From Paracoccus shanxieyensis (GTDB lineage Bacteria; Pseudomonadota; Alphaproteobacteria; Rhodobacterales; Rhodobacteraceae), in the NCBI RefSeq assembly GCF_009711265.1, contig NZ_WMII01000004.1, forward strand, positions 62,001 to 126,000: a stretch of 64,000 nucleotides of DNA, given 5' to 3'. This document shows positions 1-8,600 of this stretch, piece after piece. Under the pieces are notes generated by a model. That model saw only the letters and a list, made by a program, of their open reading frames with translations. It searched no databases and was not told the origin of the DNA. A program made the position numbers and the translations under genes. How positions within the stretch are numbered: the first letter of the stretch is position 1; each line of letters begins with the position of its first letter.

Positions 1-1
1 C

Positions 2-1870
2 GGTCGCTTCCCGGCCGAAGGGCTTGTGCCTTGCATCGTCAAGAAGGCCGACGCCAAGACCTCGGCCGTCGACGACTCGCTGGCCGAGAACCTGCTGCGC
101 CTCGCCCTGCATCCGCTCGACCAGTTCAAGGCGTTCAAGCGGATGTTCGACATGGGCATGTCGAAGGAGGAGATCGCCGACGCCTGGCGGACCACGCCGC
201 GCTACATCATGCAGCGTCTGCGCCTCGCCACCGTCGCGCCGACACTACACGATGCCTATGCGCGCAACGAGATGACGCTGGCGATGCTGGAAGCCTTCAC
301 CGTCAACCCCGACCACGAGCGCCAGCATCAGGTCTGGGAGCGCATCAGCACGTCGTGGCAGAAGGAGCCCTGGCAGATCCGCAATATGCTGACCGAGACC
401 ACGGTTCCGGCCGCCGATAAGCGCGCCCGCTTTATCGGCGTCGAAGCCTATGAGACAGCGGGCGGCCCGGTGCTGCGCGACCTCTTCTCCGAGGAAAACG
501 GCGGCTGGTTGCAGGACGTCACGCTCCTCGACCGCCTGGTCGACGAGAAGCTGCGCGCCATTGCCGACGAGATCGCCGGTCAAGGCTGGAAGTGGATCGA
601 CGCGGCGGTCGAGCTGCCCTACGGCCACACCAACGGCCTGCGCAAGCTGGCCGGTGTGACCCAGGAACTGACCGAAGAGGAGCGCGCCACGCGCGAGGCG
701 CTGCGCGACGAGTATGACGAACTCGAAGCCAAGTATGCCGAAGCCGACGACCTCCCCGATGAGGCCGATCAGCGTCTCGGGGAGATCGAGGCCGAGCTGG
801 AAGCCTTCGAGAACCGGCCCGTCACCTTCGCGCCGGAAGACATCGCCCGTGCCGGTGTTATCGTCAGTATCGGCCGCGAGGGCGAGTTGATCGTCAGCAG
901 CGGCTACGTCCGCCGCGAGGATGAGCAACCCGAGACGGTCGATGGCGAGGATGCCGGAGAGGGCGCGGACCCGTCCGACCCTGATGCCGTGCAGCGCGCC
1001 GTCATCACTGTCGGCGGCGAGCCGGTCCCGGACGCCGACGAGGAAGAGGACGATGCTGTCAAACCGCTGCCCGAGCGGCTGGTGACGGACCTGACCGCAT
1101 GGCGGACGCTGGCGCTGCGCAATGCGCTCGCCGAGAATCCGCACGTCGCCATGACGGCCCTGCTGCACAAGCTGGTTCTCGATACCTTCGAGCGCACGTC
1201 CACCTCGGGAACGAGCCTTTATGCCGCCGTGCGTCACATCTATCTCCCGGCCGATGCGACCGGGCTCGCGGACAGTGCCGCCGCGAAGATGATCGACGAA
1301 CGCGCGGACGCCTGGCGGGGCGACATTCCCTCCGGTGATGACGACAGGCTCTGGGGCTGGATCGACGGCCTCGACGATGCCAGCCGCCTGGCGCTGCTCG
1401 CCCATTGCGTCAGCTTCGGCGTCAACGCGCTCTATGAGCGGCCGAACCCCTATTCGGGGAATGGCATCTCGCAGCACGGTCTCGACCGCCGCATGGCCGA
1501 GGCCGAACGGCTGGCGCAGGCCACCGGCCTCGATCTTGTCGAAGCCGGCTGGAAACCCACGGTCGAGAACTACCTCGGCCGCGTGACCAAGACTCGCATC
1601 CTCGAAGCGGTGCGTGAAGGCGCCGGCGATCGCGCGGCCGATCTCATCGCGCATCTCAAGAAGGGCGACATGGCGAAGGAGGCCGAGCGGCTTCTGGCCG
1701 ATACCGGCTGGCTGCCGGAGCCGCTGCGCCCCACCGTGGACGCGCAGGCCGTGGATGGCTCAGCCGATCAGGACGAGAATGGCATGGCGTTGCCCGATTT
1801 CCTCGCCGGTGACGATGAGAACGCGGCCGATGCCGCCGACGATCCGGTGGCCTTGGTCGCCGCCGAGTGA
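2..1870 (+). CDS. parB: ParB-family partition protein, N-terminus outside the window
   Basis: DNA-binding partition protein of the ParB/Spo0J class, expected to bind centromere-like sites and work with the ParA ATPase encoded at 19500. The frame is open from base 2, so the true start is outside the window; 622 residues are visible. The visible part begins at the end of the ParB core domain, with the family's SLAEN motif near residue 26 and a helix-turn-helix at about residues 53-78 (SKEEIADAWRTT). An acidic, Glu-rich segment (about residues 225-370) and a long C-terminal region follow, so it is much longer than a chromosomal ParB and resembles the large ParB proteins of ICEs and plasmids. A strong terminator follows. 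Family assignment is firm; the role of the long C-terminus is unknown. Confidence 0.85.
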   Translation, partial: GRFPAEGLVPCIVKKADAKTSAVDDSLAENLLRLALHPLDQFKAFKRMFDMGMSKEEIADAWRTTPRYIMQRLRLATVAPTLHDAYARNEMTLAMLEAFTVNPDHERQHQVWERISTSWQKEPWQIRNMLTETTVPAADKRARFIGVEAYETAGGPVLRDLFSEENGGWLQDVTLLDRLVDEKLRAIADEIAGQGWKWIDAAVELPYGHTNGLRKLAGVTQELTEEERATREALRDEYDELEAKYAEADDLPDEADQRLGEIEAELEAFENRPVTFAPEDIARAGVIVSIGREGELIVSSGYVRREDEQPETVDGEDAGEGADPSDPDAVQRAVITVGGEPVPDADEEEDDAVKPLPERLVTDLTAWRTLALRNALAENPHVAMTALLHKLVLDTFERTSTSGTSLYAAVRHIYLPADATGLADSAAAKMIDERADAWRGDIPSGDDDRLWGWIDGLDDASRLALLAHCVSFGVNALYERPNPYSGNGISQHGLDRRMAEAERLAQATGLDLVEAGWKPTVENYLGRVTKTRILEAVREGAGDRAADLIAHLKKGDMAKEAERLLADTGWLPEPLRPTVDAQAVDGSADQDENGMALPDFLAGDDENAADAADDPVALVAAE

Positions 1871-1878
1871 CGCGCACC

Positions 1879-1950
1879 AGCGGGGCGGTCTCGGTCGCCC
1901 CGCTTACTCCCCACCCCATATAGGCTCGGCCCCGGCCGGGCCTTTTTTTT
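1879..1950 (+). terminator. Rho-independent terminator after parB
   Basis: Two hairpins follow the parB stop. The first has 9-bp arms (1879-1887 with 1896-1904). The second is GGCCC/GGGCC (1928-1932 with 1938-1942) followed directly by eight T residues (1943-1950), the classic intrinsic terminator form. Confidence 0.75.
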
Positions 1951-1964
1951 CAGGAGACAGGATC

Positions 1965-2294
1965 ATGCCATCCGACAACCATCCCAACCCCGGCCAGCCC
2001 ATTCCTCAGACTGTTCATGTCGCCCTTTATGAACATCGCTATGGAACCGATGTGCGCGCTTTTCTCGACAGCGAAGAGGCGATGCACTGGCGCACAGAGA
2101 TCGCCAAAGAATGGTGGACTGACGCCTTCGATGACGATCTGCCGCCCGACGACCAGATCGGCGACGTGTATTTCGAGCGCATGTTGGAGCGCGACGAGTT
2201 CTTTTGGACGAAGGCGTGTGAAATTAAACGCGATCCTCCTGATTCCACCGATCCGGACAGCCCCGTTCCAAGCGCCGATGGTGGTGGCGCATGA
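1965..2294 (+). CDS. Uncharacterised protein, 109 aa
   Basis: No family recognised. The start ATG at 1965 follows a good ribosome-binding site (CAGGAGACAGG) just after the parB terminator, so this begins a new transcription unit. The product is acidic and rich in Asp, Glu and Trp, with no membrane segment or signal peptide. Its stop overlaps the start of the next gene by four bases (ATGA), indicating translational coupling. It belongs to the run of small accessory genes between parB and the helicase gene. Small acidic proteins in ICE leading regions are sometimes anti-defence factors, but nothing here demonstrates that. Confidence 0.65.
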   Translation: MPSDNHPNPGQPIPQTVHVALYEHRYGTDVRAFLDSEEAMHWRTEIAKEWWTDAFDDDLPPDDQIGDVYFERMLERDEFFWTKACEIKRDPPDSTDPDSPVPSADGGGA

Positions 2295-2590
2295 TCATGA
2301 CGGTTGATGAAATCTTCGCTGACGACCGCCGCAACCCTCCCATGGAGCGATCGCTTCCGTGGGAGGAAACGCGCGGCGGCGTCACCGTCTTCGTGGAGCC
2401 GAAGCCTCATTGGGCCGAGGACATGCGCGCCTTCCGGCTCGATAGGTGCGAATATTGCCGCTATGCGGACTGGAGCGCGCACGGCGCCCGGACACGGTTC
2501 TACGGTCATATCGACACGTCCGGCGACGACGTGATGATGGAGGCTCGGGCAATTATCGCCCGCGAGATCGCCGATGGGCTATGGGACTGA
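2291..2590 (+). CDS. Uncharacterised protein, 99 aa
   Basis: No family recognised. It starts inside the stop of the preceding gene (ATGA overlap at 2291), so the two are probably co-translated. The sequence has a central CEYC motif (about residues 54-57), which could be a small metal-binding or redox pair, and aromatic residues around it. No signal peptide or membrane segment is visible. It ends at 2590 and is followed by about 430 bases with no convincing gene. Confidence 0.6.
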   Translation: MIMTVDEIFADDRRNPPMERSLPWEETRGGVTVFVEPKPHWAEDMRAFRLDRCEYCRYADWSAHGARTRFYGHIDTSGDDVMMEARAIIAREIADGLWD

Positions 2591-3017
2591 GCAGCCCTTA
2601 CGCCTGTGCCTGGCGCAGACCGGGCCATCGGGGTATCGCCGCGCAGCCAGCGACGGATCGAGGTCCAGCGTCACCATTGCGCCGTCAGCTTCTCGCAGCG
2701 GGACAGCGGATTCCATCTCCAGCCTGAAACACATCCTGAAGATCAGCCCGGCAACGAGGCTGGCGCGGCGGGGCATCTATGACGGGATTCCCGGCATCCT
2801 GTCAGAGGCGAAGCACCACCCCCGCTTCCATTCGCGAACCTTGGTCCGACCGTCTCTTTGTCAATCAACCCACGAGGGGTCGGCTTACGCGAGCGTGCCG
2901 CCCTCGCGGATTCGGACGAGCCGAACGCGCGAGGGTGATTGCAGATCCGGTCGGACACTTCGGGCGCCTGTCGCGCGGGGGATGGTCCCCCGCCTCCCAA
3001 GACAGGAGCCGGAACCC
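2591..3017 (+). other. Gene-free stretch with a 5'-leader hairpin
   Basis: No coding frame here looks real. Near its end is a perfect 8-bp hairpin, GCGGGGGA-TGG-TCCCCCGC (2975-2993), ending 24 bases before the next start codon. A hairpin with the same core, GGGA-TGG-TCCC, precedes ssb at 13564-13582. Confidence 0.45.
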
Positions 3018-3182
3018 ATGTCCTATGCAGATGCCACCGCCTTCGCCGCCAGCCTCGCCACCACGCTGATGGTTTCCATCGTCGTGTTTCAGGCCGGAGA
3101 TGGAACCCACTCCGCCATGCCGGCCGACGAGTTCGACGGCGACGAGGAGATGGTGAAGCTGGAACTCGATCCGTGGAGCTGA
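3018..3182 (+). CDS. Small uncharacterised protein, 54 aa
   Basis: Short gene supported by a Shine-Dalgarno (CAGGAG, about 8 bases before the ATG), an upstream leader hairpin and a terminator-like hairpin at the stop. The N-terminal half (about residues 8-26) is hydrophobic and could be a membrane-interacting helix. The C-terminal half is acidic (DEFDGDEEMVKLELD). No family recognised. Confidence 0.5.
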   Translation: MSYADATAFAASLATTLMVSIVVFQAGDGTHSAMPADEFDGDEEMVKLELDPWS

Positions 3183-3199
3183 GGCGCGAAAGCGCCTCA
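3180..3199 (+). terminator. GNRA-capped hairpin containing the stop codon
   Basis: Perfect 8-bp stem TGAGGCGC/GCGCCTCA with a GAAA tetraloop (3188-3191). The gene's TGA stop is the first three bases of the stem. There is no clear T tract, so it may stabilise the mRNA 3' end rather than terminate. Confidence 0.45.
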
Positions 3200-3357
3200 C
3201 TCCCAAGGCCCGGTGCCCAAGCGCAGTCGGGCCTTCTCCCGACAATCGCCGCCGATTGCCGCTTGCGTGCCGGACGGCATTGCGATCTCGACCCGCATCG
3301 GAAAGAACCGTCGGCGATCACGCCGATTTCGCTCCATCAAGATGAAAGCCATTCGCC

Positions 3358-3726
3358 ATGCTCAGCCATATTGTCGTTTCCATTCTGCTCTGCACGGCGT
3401 CATGCGAACCGGCCGAAATCCGCGTCTGGGACGGCGATTCCATTCGCTTGGGCACGACGCGGCAATCTGAGGCCGTCCGGATCTTCAACATCGACGCCCC
3501 CGAGATCGAGGGGCAATGCGCGTATGAAACCGACCTCGCGCTGCAATCGAAGATCAGGCTGGCCGAGCTTCTGAAAGGCCAGCGGATCGAAATCCTGCAC
3601 CAGGGAACCGACCGCTATGGCCGGACCCTGGCGGCGATCCGCGTCGAGGGACGAGACGTCGGAGACATTCTCGTCAGCGAGGGACTGGCCCGAACCTGGG
3701 CGGGACGCCGCGAACCGTGGTGCTGA
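3358..3726 (+). CDS. Thermonuclease-family (SNase-like) protein
   Basis: Calcium-dependent nuclease fold of the staphylococcal nuclease family, predicted to cleave DNA or RNA phosphodiester bonds. Family signatures are visible: WDGDS (about residues 24-28), RIFNIDAPE (about 41-49, including a catalytic Arg) and DRYGRTLA (about 86-93, second catalytic Arg). At 122 residues it is a minimal single-domain member. The first 16 residues are hydrophobic and end in ASC, consistent with export or lipid anchoring to the periplasm. Such small nucleases are common in alphaproteobacterial conjugative elements. Family is clear; the biological substrate is not. Confidence 0.8.
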   Translation: MLSHIVVSILLCTASCEPAEIRVWDGDSIRLGTTRQSEAVRIFNIDAPEIEGQCAYETDLALQSKIRLAELLKGQRIEILHQGTDRYGRTLAAIRVEGRDVGDILVSEGLARTWAGRREPWC

Positions 3727-3824
3727 TCCACCCCGACAACAGGAGAGTGAGAGGGTGGGTCGGTTGGCCGTGACGGGTTGCAGGTGGAAGAGAGGCTTCC
3801 GCCGCCCGTCGTGGAGCAAACCCC

Positions 3825-4382
3825 ATGACCCTTTCCCACCACCCCGGTTTTACCCTGGTCGGCGACGTCATCACGCGCGAGGTGTTGCCCCGGCTGCGCT
3901 ACGCCCAAAAGCTGCCGTTGCGCCTCTCCTGCATGGGCACGGCCGGTTACGAGGGCCTCGACGAGGCCGATGAATTCGACCGCACGGTCGTCATCGGTCA
4001 ATCCGCATCCGCCGAAGAAGCCATGATCCTTGCCAGCCAGCGCGTCGCGCGCGGCGACATTCGTGTCAGCGCGGACGACACGCTGCGCTTTCACCCGCGT
4101 ATCGTCGTCATTCAGGACGGCGATCTCGGCCTGGTTCTCGGTGGCGAGATCCGGGCAGGAATCGTCCTCTGGCAGCAGCCCGTCGTCTCCGACGTGGAGG
4201 CCCGCCGCATCATCACCGAAGCCAGCCGCTTGCGCGGGCTGGCCTTCGCCGCCTCCGGTCGGGTCGATCACAGCGCAGCCCGCGATCATCGTTATCGCGC
4301 CAGCCTGCTCGAGGCCCGACTGGTCGATCCCTACTGGCGCGAGACCGCGGCGGAGCTTCTCCATCTGCCCCAGGCCGCCTGA
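3825..4382 (+). CDS. Uncharacterised protein, 185 aa
   Basis: No family recognised. The ATG at 3825 follows GGAG at normal distance. The protein is soluble by composition, with alternating hydrophobic strands and acidic turns, and no signal peptide. Its start is about 100 bases after the thermonuclease gene and its stop is followed by a clear terminator, so it may form a two-gene unit with the nuclease. Confidence 0.6.
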   Translation: MTLSHHPGFTLVGDVITREVLPRLRYAQKLPLRLSCMGTAGYEGLDEADEFDRTVVIGQSASAEEAMILASQRVARGDIRVSADDTLRFHPRIVVIQDGDLGLVLGGEIRAGIVLWQQPVVSDVEARRIITEASRLRGLAFAASGRVDHSAARDHRYRASLLEARLVDPYWRETAAELLHLPQAA

Positions 4383-4401
4383 CACCTTCTTCCACATCTT
4401 C

Positions 4402-4430
4402 GCCCGGCCGCGCGCCGGGCTTTCTCGTTT
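4402..4430 (+). terminator. Intrinsic terminator
   Basis: GCCCGGC/GCCGGGC stem (4402-4408 with 4414-4420), five-base loop, then a T-rich tail (TTTCTCGTTT). Confidence 0.65.
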
Positions 4431-4442
4431 CAGGAGTCCGAC

Positions 4443-4859
4443 ATGGCTAACTATTTCACCCATTTCTCCTGCCTGCTCGACGTAGGCACCCCGGAAAACG
4501 CCGCCCGCGCGCTCGACCTCTACAACGCACTTTCAGAGGAAAACGCTGCCGAAGACCCTCCCTCGGAAGGATTCATTCTGTCGATCCAGCCTGAGCATGG
4601 CGGCACCCAGCTCTGGATGCGCGACGATGAGACCGGCGATCCCGAGCATGTGATCCAGTTCGTAAAACGCTGCGCGGCCGCGTTCGGCCTGTCGGGCCTC
4701 TGGGGCTTCCAGTATGCGACCGCCTGCTCGCAAGCCAGGGTCAACGCCTTCGGTGGTGGCGCGCATGCCCTCGATCTCGCCACCGGCGAGACCGTGGACT
4801 GGATCTATAGCGGCAGCTGGCTGGAGATCGTCCTGGACGGAGGTGATCCCTATGCCTGA
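4443..4859 (+). CDS. Uncharacterised protein, 138 aa
   Basis: No family recognised. A Shine-Dalgarno (CAGGAG) precedes the ATG and the gene sits immediately after a terminator, so it opens a new unit. The product is acidic with several aromatic residues and no membrane segment. It overlaps the next gene by eight bases, which argues that both are real and translated together. Confidence 0.65.
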   Translation: MANYFTHFSCLLDVGTPENAARALDLYNALSEENAAEDPPSEGFILSIQPEHGGTQLWMRDDETGDPEHVIQFVKRCAAAFGLSGLWGFQYATACSQARVNAFGGGAHALDLATGETVDWIYSGSWLEIVLDGGDPYA

Positions 4860-5496
4860 GATCATCGAAACCACGGTCTATCGGCTCGACGAGCTTTCCG
4901 ACACGGCGAAGGACAAGGCCCGCGCCTGGTATCGCGAAGGCGGGTTCGACTACGACTGGTATGATGCGGTCTATGAGGATTTCCAGCGGATCGCGGAAAT
5001 CCTCGGCATCCGCTTCAAGACCCGCACCGTGCGCCTGTATGGCGGCGGCTCGCGGCGGGAGCCGCGCATCTTCTTCTCAGGCTTCTGGTCACAAGGCGAT
5101 GGCGCTTGTTGGGAAGGGTTCTACTCCTATGGGAAGAACGCCTCGGCCGAGATTCGATCCCATGCACCGCAGGATACGGCCCTGCACGGTATCGCCGATG
5201 CCCTTCAGGCAATCCAGCGACGCAATTTCTACCAGCTTCGCGCCGAGGCCAGCCATCGTGGTCGCTACTACCATGAGTATTGCATGGCGATTTCCGTCGA
5301 ACGCGACAGCCAGACATATCAGGACATGACCGCCGATGCCGAGGAGATCGTGATTGAGGCGCTGCGCGATCTGGCCCGTTGGCTCTACCGCCAGCTTGAG
5401 CGCGAATACGACTACCTCTCCTCGGATGAGGCGGTGGATGAGACCATCACCGCCAACGAATATACCTTCACCAAAGCCGGACGCCGTTTTGGCTGA
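4852..5496 (+). CDS. Uncharacterised protein, 214 aa
   Basis: No family confidently recognised. The start at 4852 lies inside the preceding gene and is preceded by GGAGGTG. The protein is Tyr- and Arg-rich with a repeated pattern of aromatic and acidic residues and an amphipathic helical C-terminal third (about residues 155-200). No signal peptide. Proteins of this kind occur in phages and conjugative elements, but I could not name a function. Confidence 0.6.
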   Translation: MPEIIETTVYRLDELSDTAKDKARAWYREGGFDYDWYDAVYEDFQRIAEILGIRFKTRTVRLYGGGSRREPRIFFSGFWSQGDGACWEGFYSYGKNASAEIRSHAPQDTALHGIADALQAIQRRNFYQLRAEASHRGRYYHEYCMAISVERDSQTYQDMTADAEEIVIEALRDLARWLYRQLEREYDYLSSDEAVDETITANEYTFTKAGRRFG

Positions 5497-5501
5497 CCCC
5501 G

Positions 5502-5533
5502 ACAAGCGCTCCGCCTCTCGGCCGGGCGCTTGT
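5502..5533 (+). terminator. Terminator-like hairpin
   Basis: ACAAGCGC/GCGCTTGT stem (5502-5509 with 5526-5533), 16-base loop, followed by TTC. It separates the small-gene pair from the large helicase gene; the remaining bases to 5654 hold only the leader of that gene. Confidence 0.5.
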
Positions 5534-5654
5534 TTCATGCCTGCTTACGCCACGGCTTGAGAGGGAGAGAGCGACCGGAAGGGATTTGAGCCGGTGCGGT
5601 CGAGAGAGAGCGCCGTGCGGCTCGGTCCTATTCCGCTCTCCCAAGGAATCTCCG

Positions 5655-8600
5655 ATGAACATGATCTCTGCTTCCGCGGCGGCCTCCGCCGCCGCGCCGC
5701 TTCCACTCGACCATGACGCCGAGACGGCTGCTTCCACCTTCACCGCTGCCGGTTTCCTGCTGCCGCATCTCGAACGCGGTCAGCGTGTCGATGCCGCAAC
5801 CCTGCGCGGCGCCATGGAAGCGGCCTTCGGCGCTTCCGATGCCACCGGCGCCTGGAACTGGAAGACCGCCTATGATGCCTGCGAGGCGGCGACCGTCCTC
5901 TTCCTGCGCAAATACGGCGCTGCGCTTTTCCGCAGAGCCGGGTCATCGGCGGCTATCCTGCCGCAGCTCGGCAAGATCGCCGGGCTCCTGCCGACGCATA
6001 CACGCCGGTCGGAGGAAGCCCAGACCTTCCAGCAGTTCTCCACCCCGATCCCGCTTGGCTTTGCGGCGGTGACGGCGGCGGCGATCACTCCTGCCGACCG
6101 GGTGCTGGAGCCCTCGGCCGGCACCGGGCTCCTCGCCATTCTGGCCGAGATCGCCGGCGGCACGCTGCTCCTCAACGAACTCGCCGAGATGCGCGCCGGC
6201 CTGCTTTCCTCTCTCTTTCCGGCCCTCTCCGTGACCCGCTTCGACGCCGCCCAGATCGACGATCACCTCGATCCCGGCCTGGTCCCGACCGTCGTGCTGA
6301 TGAACCCGCCGTTCTCGGTCATGGTGAATGTCGAGGGCCGCATGGCCGATGCCGCCTTCCGCCATGTCGCCTCGGCGCTGGCGCGCCTTGCGCCCGGCGG
6401 GCGGCTTGTGACCATCACCGGGGCGAGCTTCGCCGCCGACAATCCGGCATGGACCGCCTCCTGGACCCGGCTGCAGGAGCGCGGCCGCGTCACCTTTTCC
6501 GCCGCAGTCGATGGGTCGGTCTATGCCAAGCATGGCACCACGATCCCAACCCGGCTGACCGTCATCGACAAGCTGCCCGCCGACGACCCTGCGGTGTTTC
6601 CGACAGCAATCGGAGTCGCGCCGGACGTGGCGACGCTGATGGGCTGGCTGGCGGATCAGTTGCCCGCGCGGCTGCCGGTCGATCCCGGCGTTGCCGTGCC
6701 GATCGCGCGGCCTGCCGTCCCCCGCACCGTGCGCGGCTATGTCAACCGAACGGCGAGGGCTGCGCCCGCCGCGCCGCTGGCCGAGCCGGAGGGGGTGCCG
6801 CTCGCCTATGAGACCGTCGATTGGGCACCGGCCGAAGACGGCCGCCTCTCCGATGCGATCTATGAGGAATACGGTCTCCAGACCATCCGCATCGCCGGCG
6901 CGCAGGCGCATCCGACCCAGCTCGTGCAATCGGCGTCGATGGCGAGCATCGCGCCGCCGAAGCCGAGCTACCGGCCGATGCTGCCAGCCGACATTCTCGG
7001 CAAGCTGTCCGAGGCGCAACTGGAAACCGTGATCTATGCCGGCGAGGCCCATACGGGCTTCCTCGCCGGGGCCTGGACGGTCGATGACACGCTCGACAGC
7101 CTGTCCGCCGCGCCGGAGGAGGCCGAGGGTGCCATCCGTTTCCGCCAAGGGTTCATGGTCGGCGACGGCACTGGTGTCGGCAAGGGCCGGGAATCCGCTG
7201 CCATCATCCTCGACAACTGGATGCAAGGGCGGCGTAAGGCGGTCTGGATATCGAAGTCGGACAAGCTGCTGGAGGACGCCCAAAGGGACTGGAGCGCCCT
7301 CGGCATGGAGCGGCTGCTGGTCACGCCGCTGTCGCGCTTCCTACAAGGCAAGCCGATCACTCTGGGCGAAGGCCTCCTATTTTTAACCTATGCCACGCTG
7401 CGCTCCGACGACCGCGGCGAAAGGGTTTCGCGCGTCAAACAGATCGTCGAATGGTTGGGCTCCGACTTCGATGGGGTCATCATCTTCGACGAGGCGCATG
7501 CCATGGCCAACGCCGCCGGCGGCAAGGGAGAACGCGGTGATGTCGCCGCCAGCCAGCAGGGTCGCGCCGGGCTGCGCCTCCAGCATGCCCTGCCGCAGGC
7601 CCGCGTCGTCTATGTCTCGGCCACCGGCGCCACCACCGTCCACAACCTCGCCTATGCGCAGCGCCTGGGCCTCTGGGGCGGCGAGGATTTCCCGTTCTCG
7701 ACCAGGGCGGAATTCGTCGAGGCGATCGAGGCCGGTGGCGTCGCGGCAATGGAGGTGCTGGCCCGCGACCTGCGCGCCCTCGGCCTCTACACCGCCCGTT
7801 CGCTGTCATTCAAAGGCGTGGAATACGAGCTGCTCGACCATGAGCTGACCCCGGAGCAGATCCGCATCTACGACAGCTACGCCGATGCCTTCGCCATCAT
7901 CCACAACAACCTGGATGCCGCGATGCAGGCCGCCAACATCACCGGCGGCGACGGCGGCTCCGGCACGCTGAACCGGCAGGCCAAATCCGCCGCCCGCTCG
8001 GCCTTCGAGAGCGCCAAGCAGCGCTTTTTCGGGCACCTGCTCACGTCGATGAAAACCCCGACGCTGATCCGCTCGATCACCAGCGATCTGGAGGCGGGCC
8101 ATTCCTCCGTCATCCAGATCGTTTCGACCGGCGAGGCGCTGATGGAACGGAGGCTCGCCGAGATCCCCACCGAGGAATGGGGCGACCTGAAAATGGACCT
8201 GTCGCCGCGCGAATATGTCCTCGACTACCTCGCCCATTCCTTCCCGGTCCAGCTCTACGAGCCGTTCACGGATTCGGAGGGCAACCTGTCGTCTCGCCCG
8301 GTCTATCGCGACGGCCAGCCAGTCGAAAGCCGGGAGGCCGTGGCGCGGCGCGACGAGATGATCGCAAGCCTCGCCAGCCTGCCGCCGGTCCCCGGCGCGC
8401 TCGACCAGATCATCCAGCATTTCGGCACTGACACCGTGGCCGAGGTCACTGGCCGCTCGCGCCGGATCGTTCGCAAGCGCAGCGTGACCATCGACCGGCT
8501 GGTCGTGGAGAATCGCGCCGGTTCGGCCAATCTCGCCGAGACCCAGGCGTTCATGGATGATGGCAAGCGTGTGCTGGTGTTCAGCGACGCCGGCGGCACC

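Noticed and set aside
245-1654. 469-residue minus-strand frame opposite parB
   Set aside because: Shadow of parB; composition follows the antisense of the acidic parB region.
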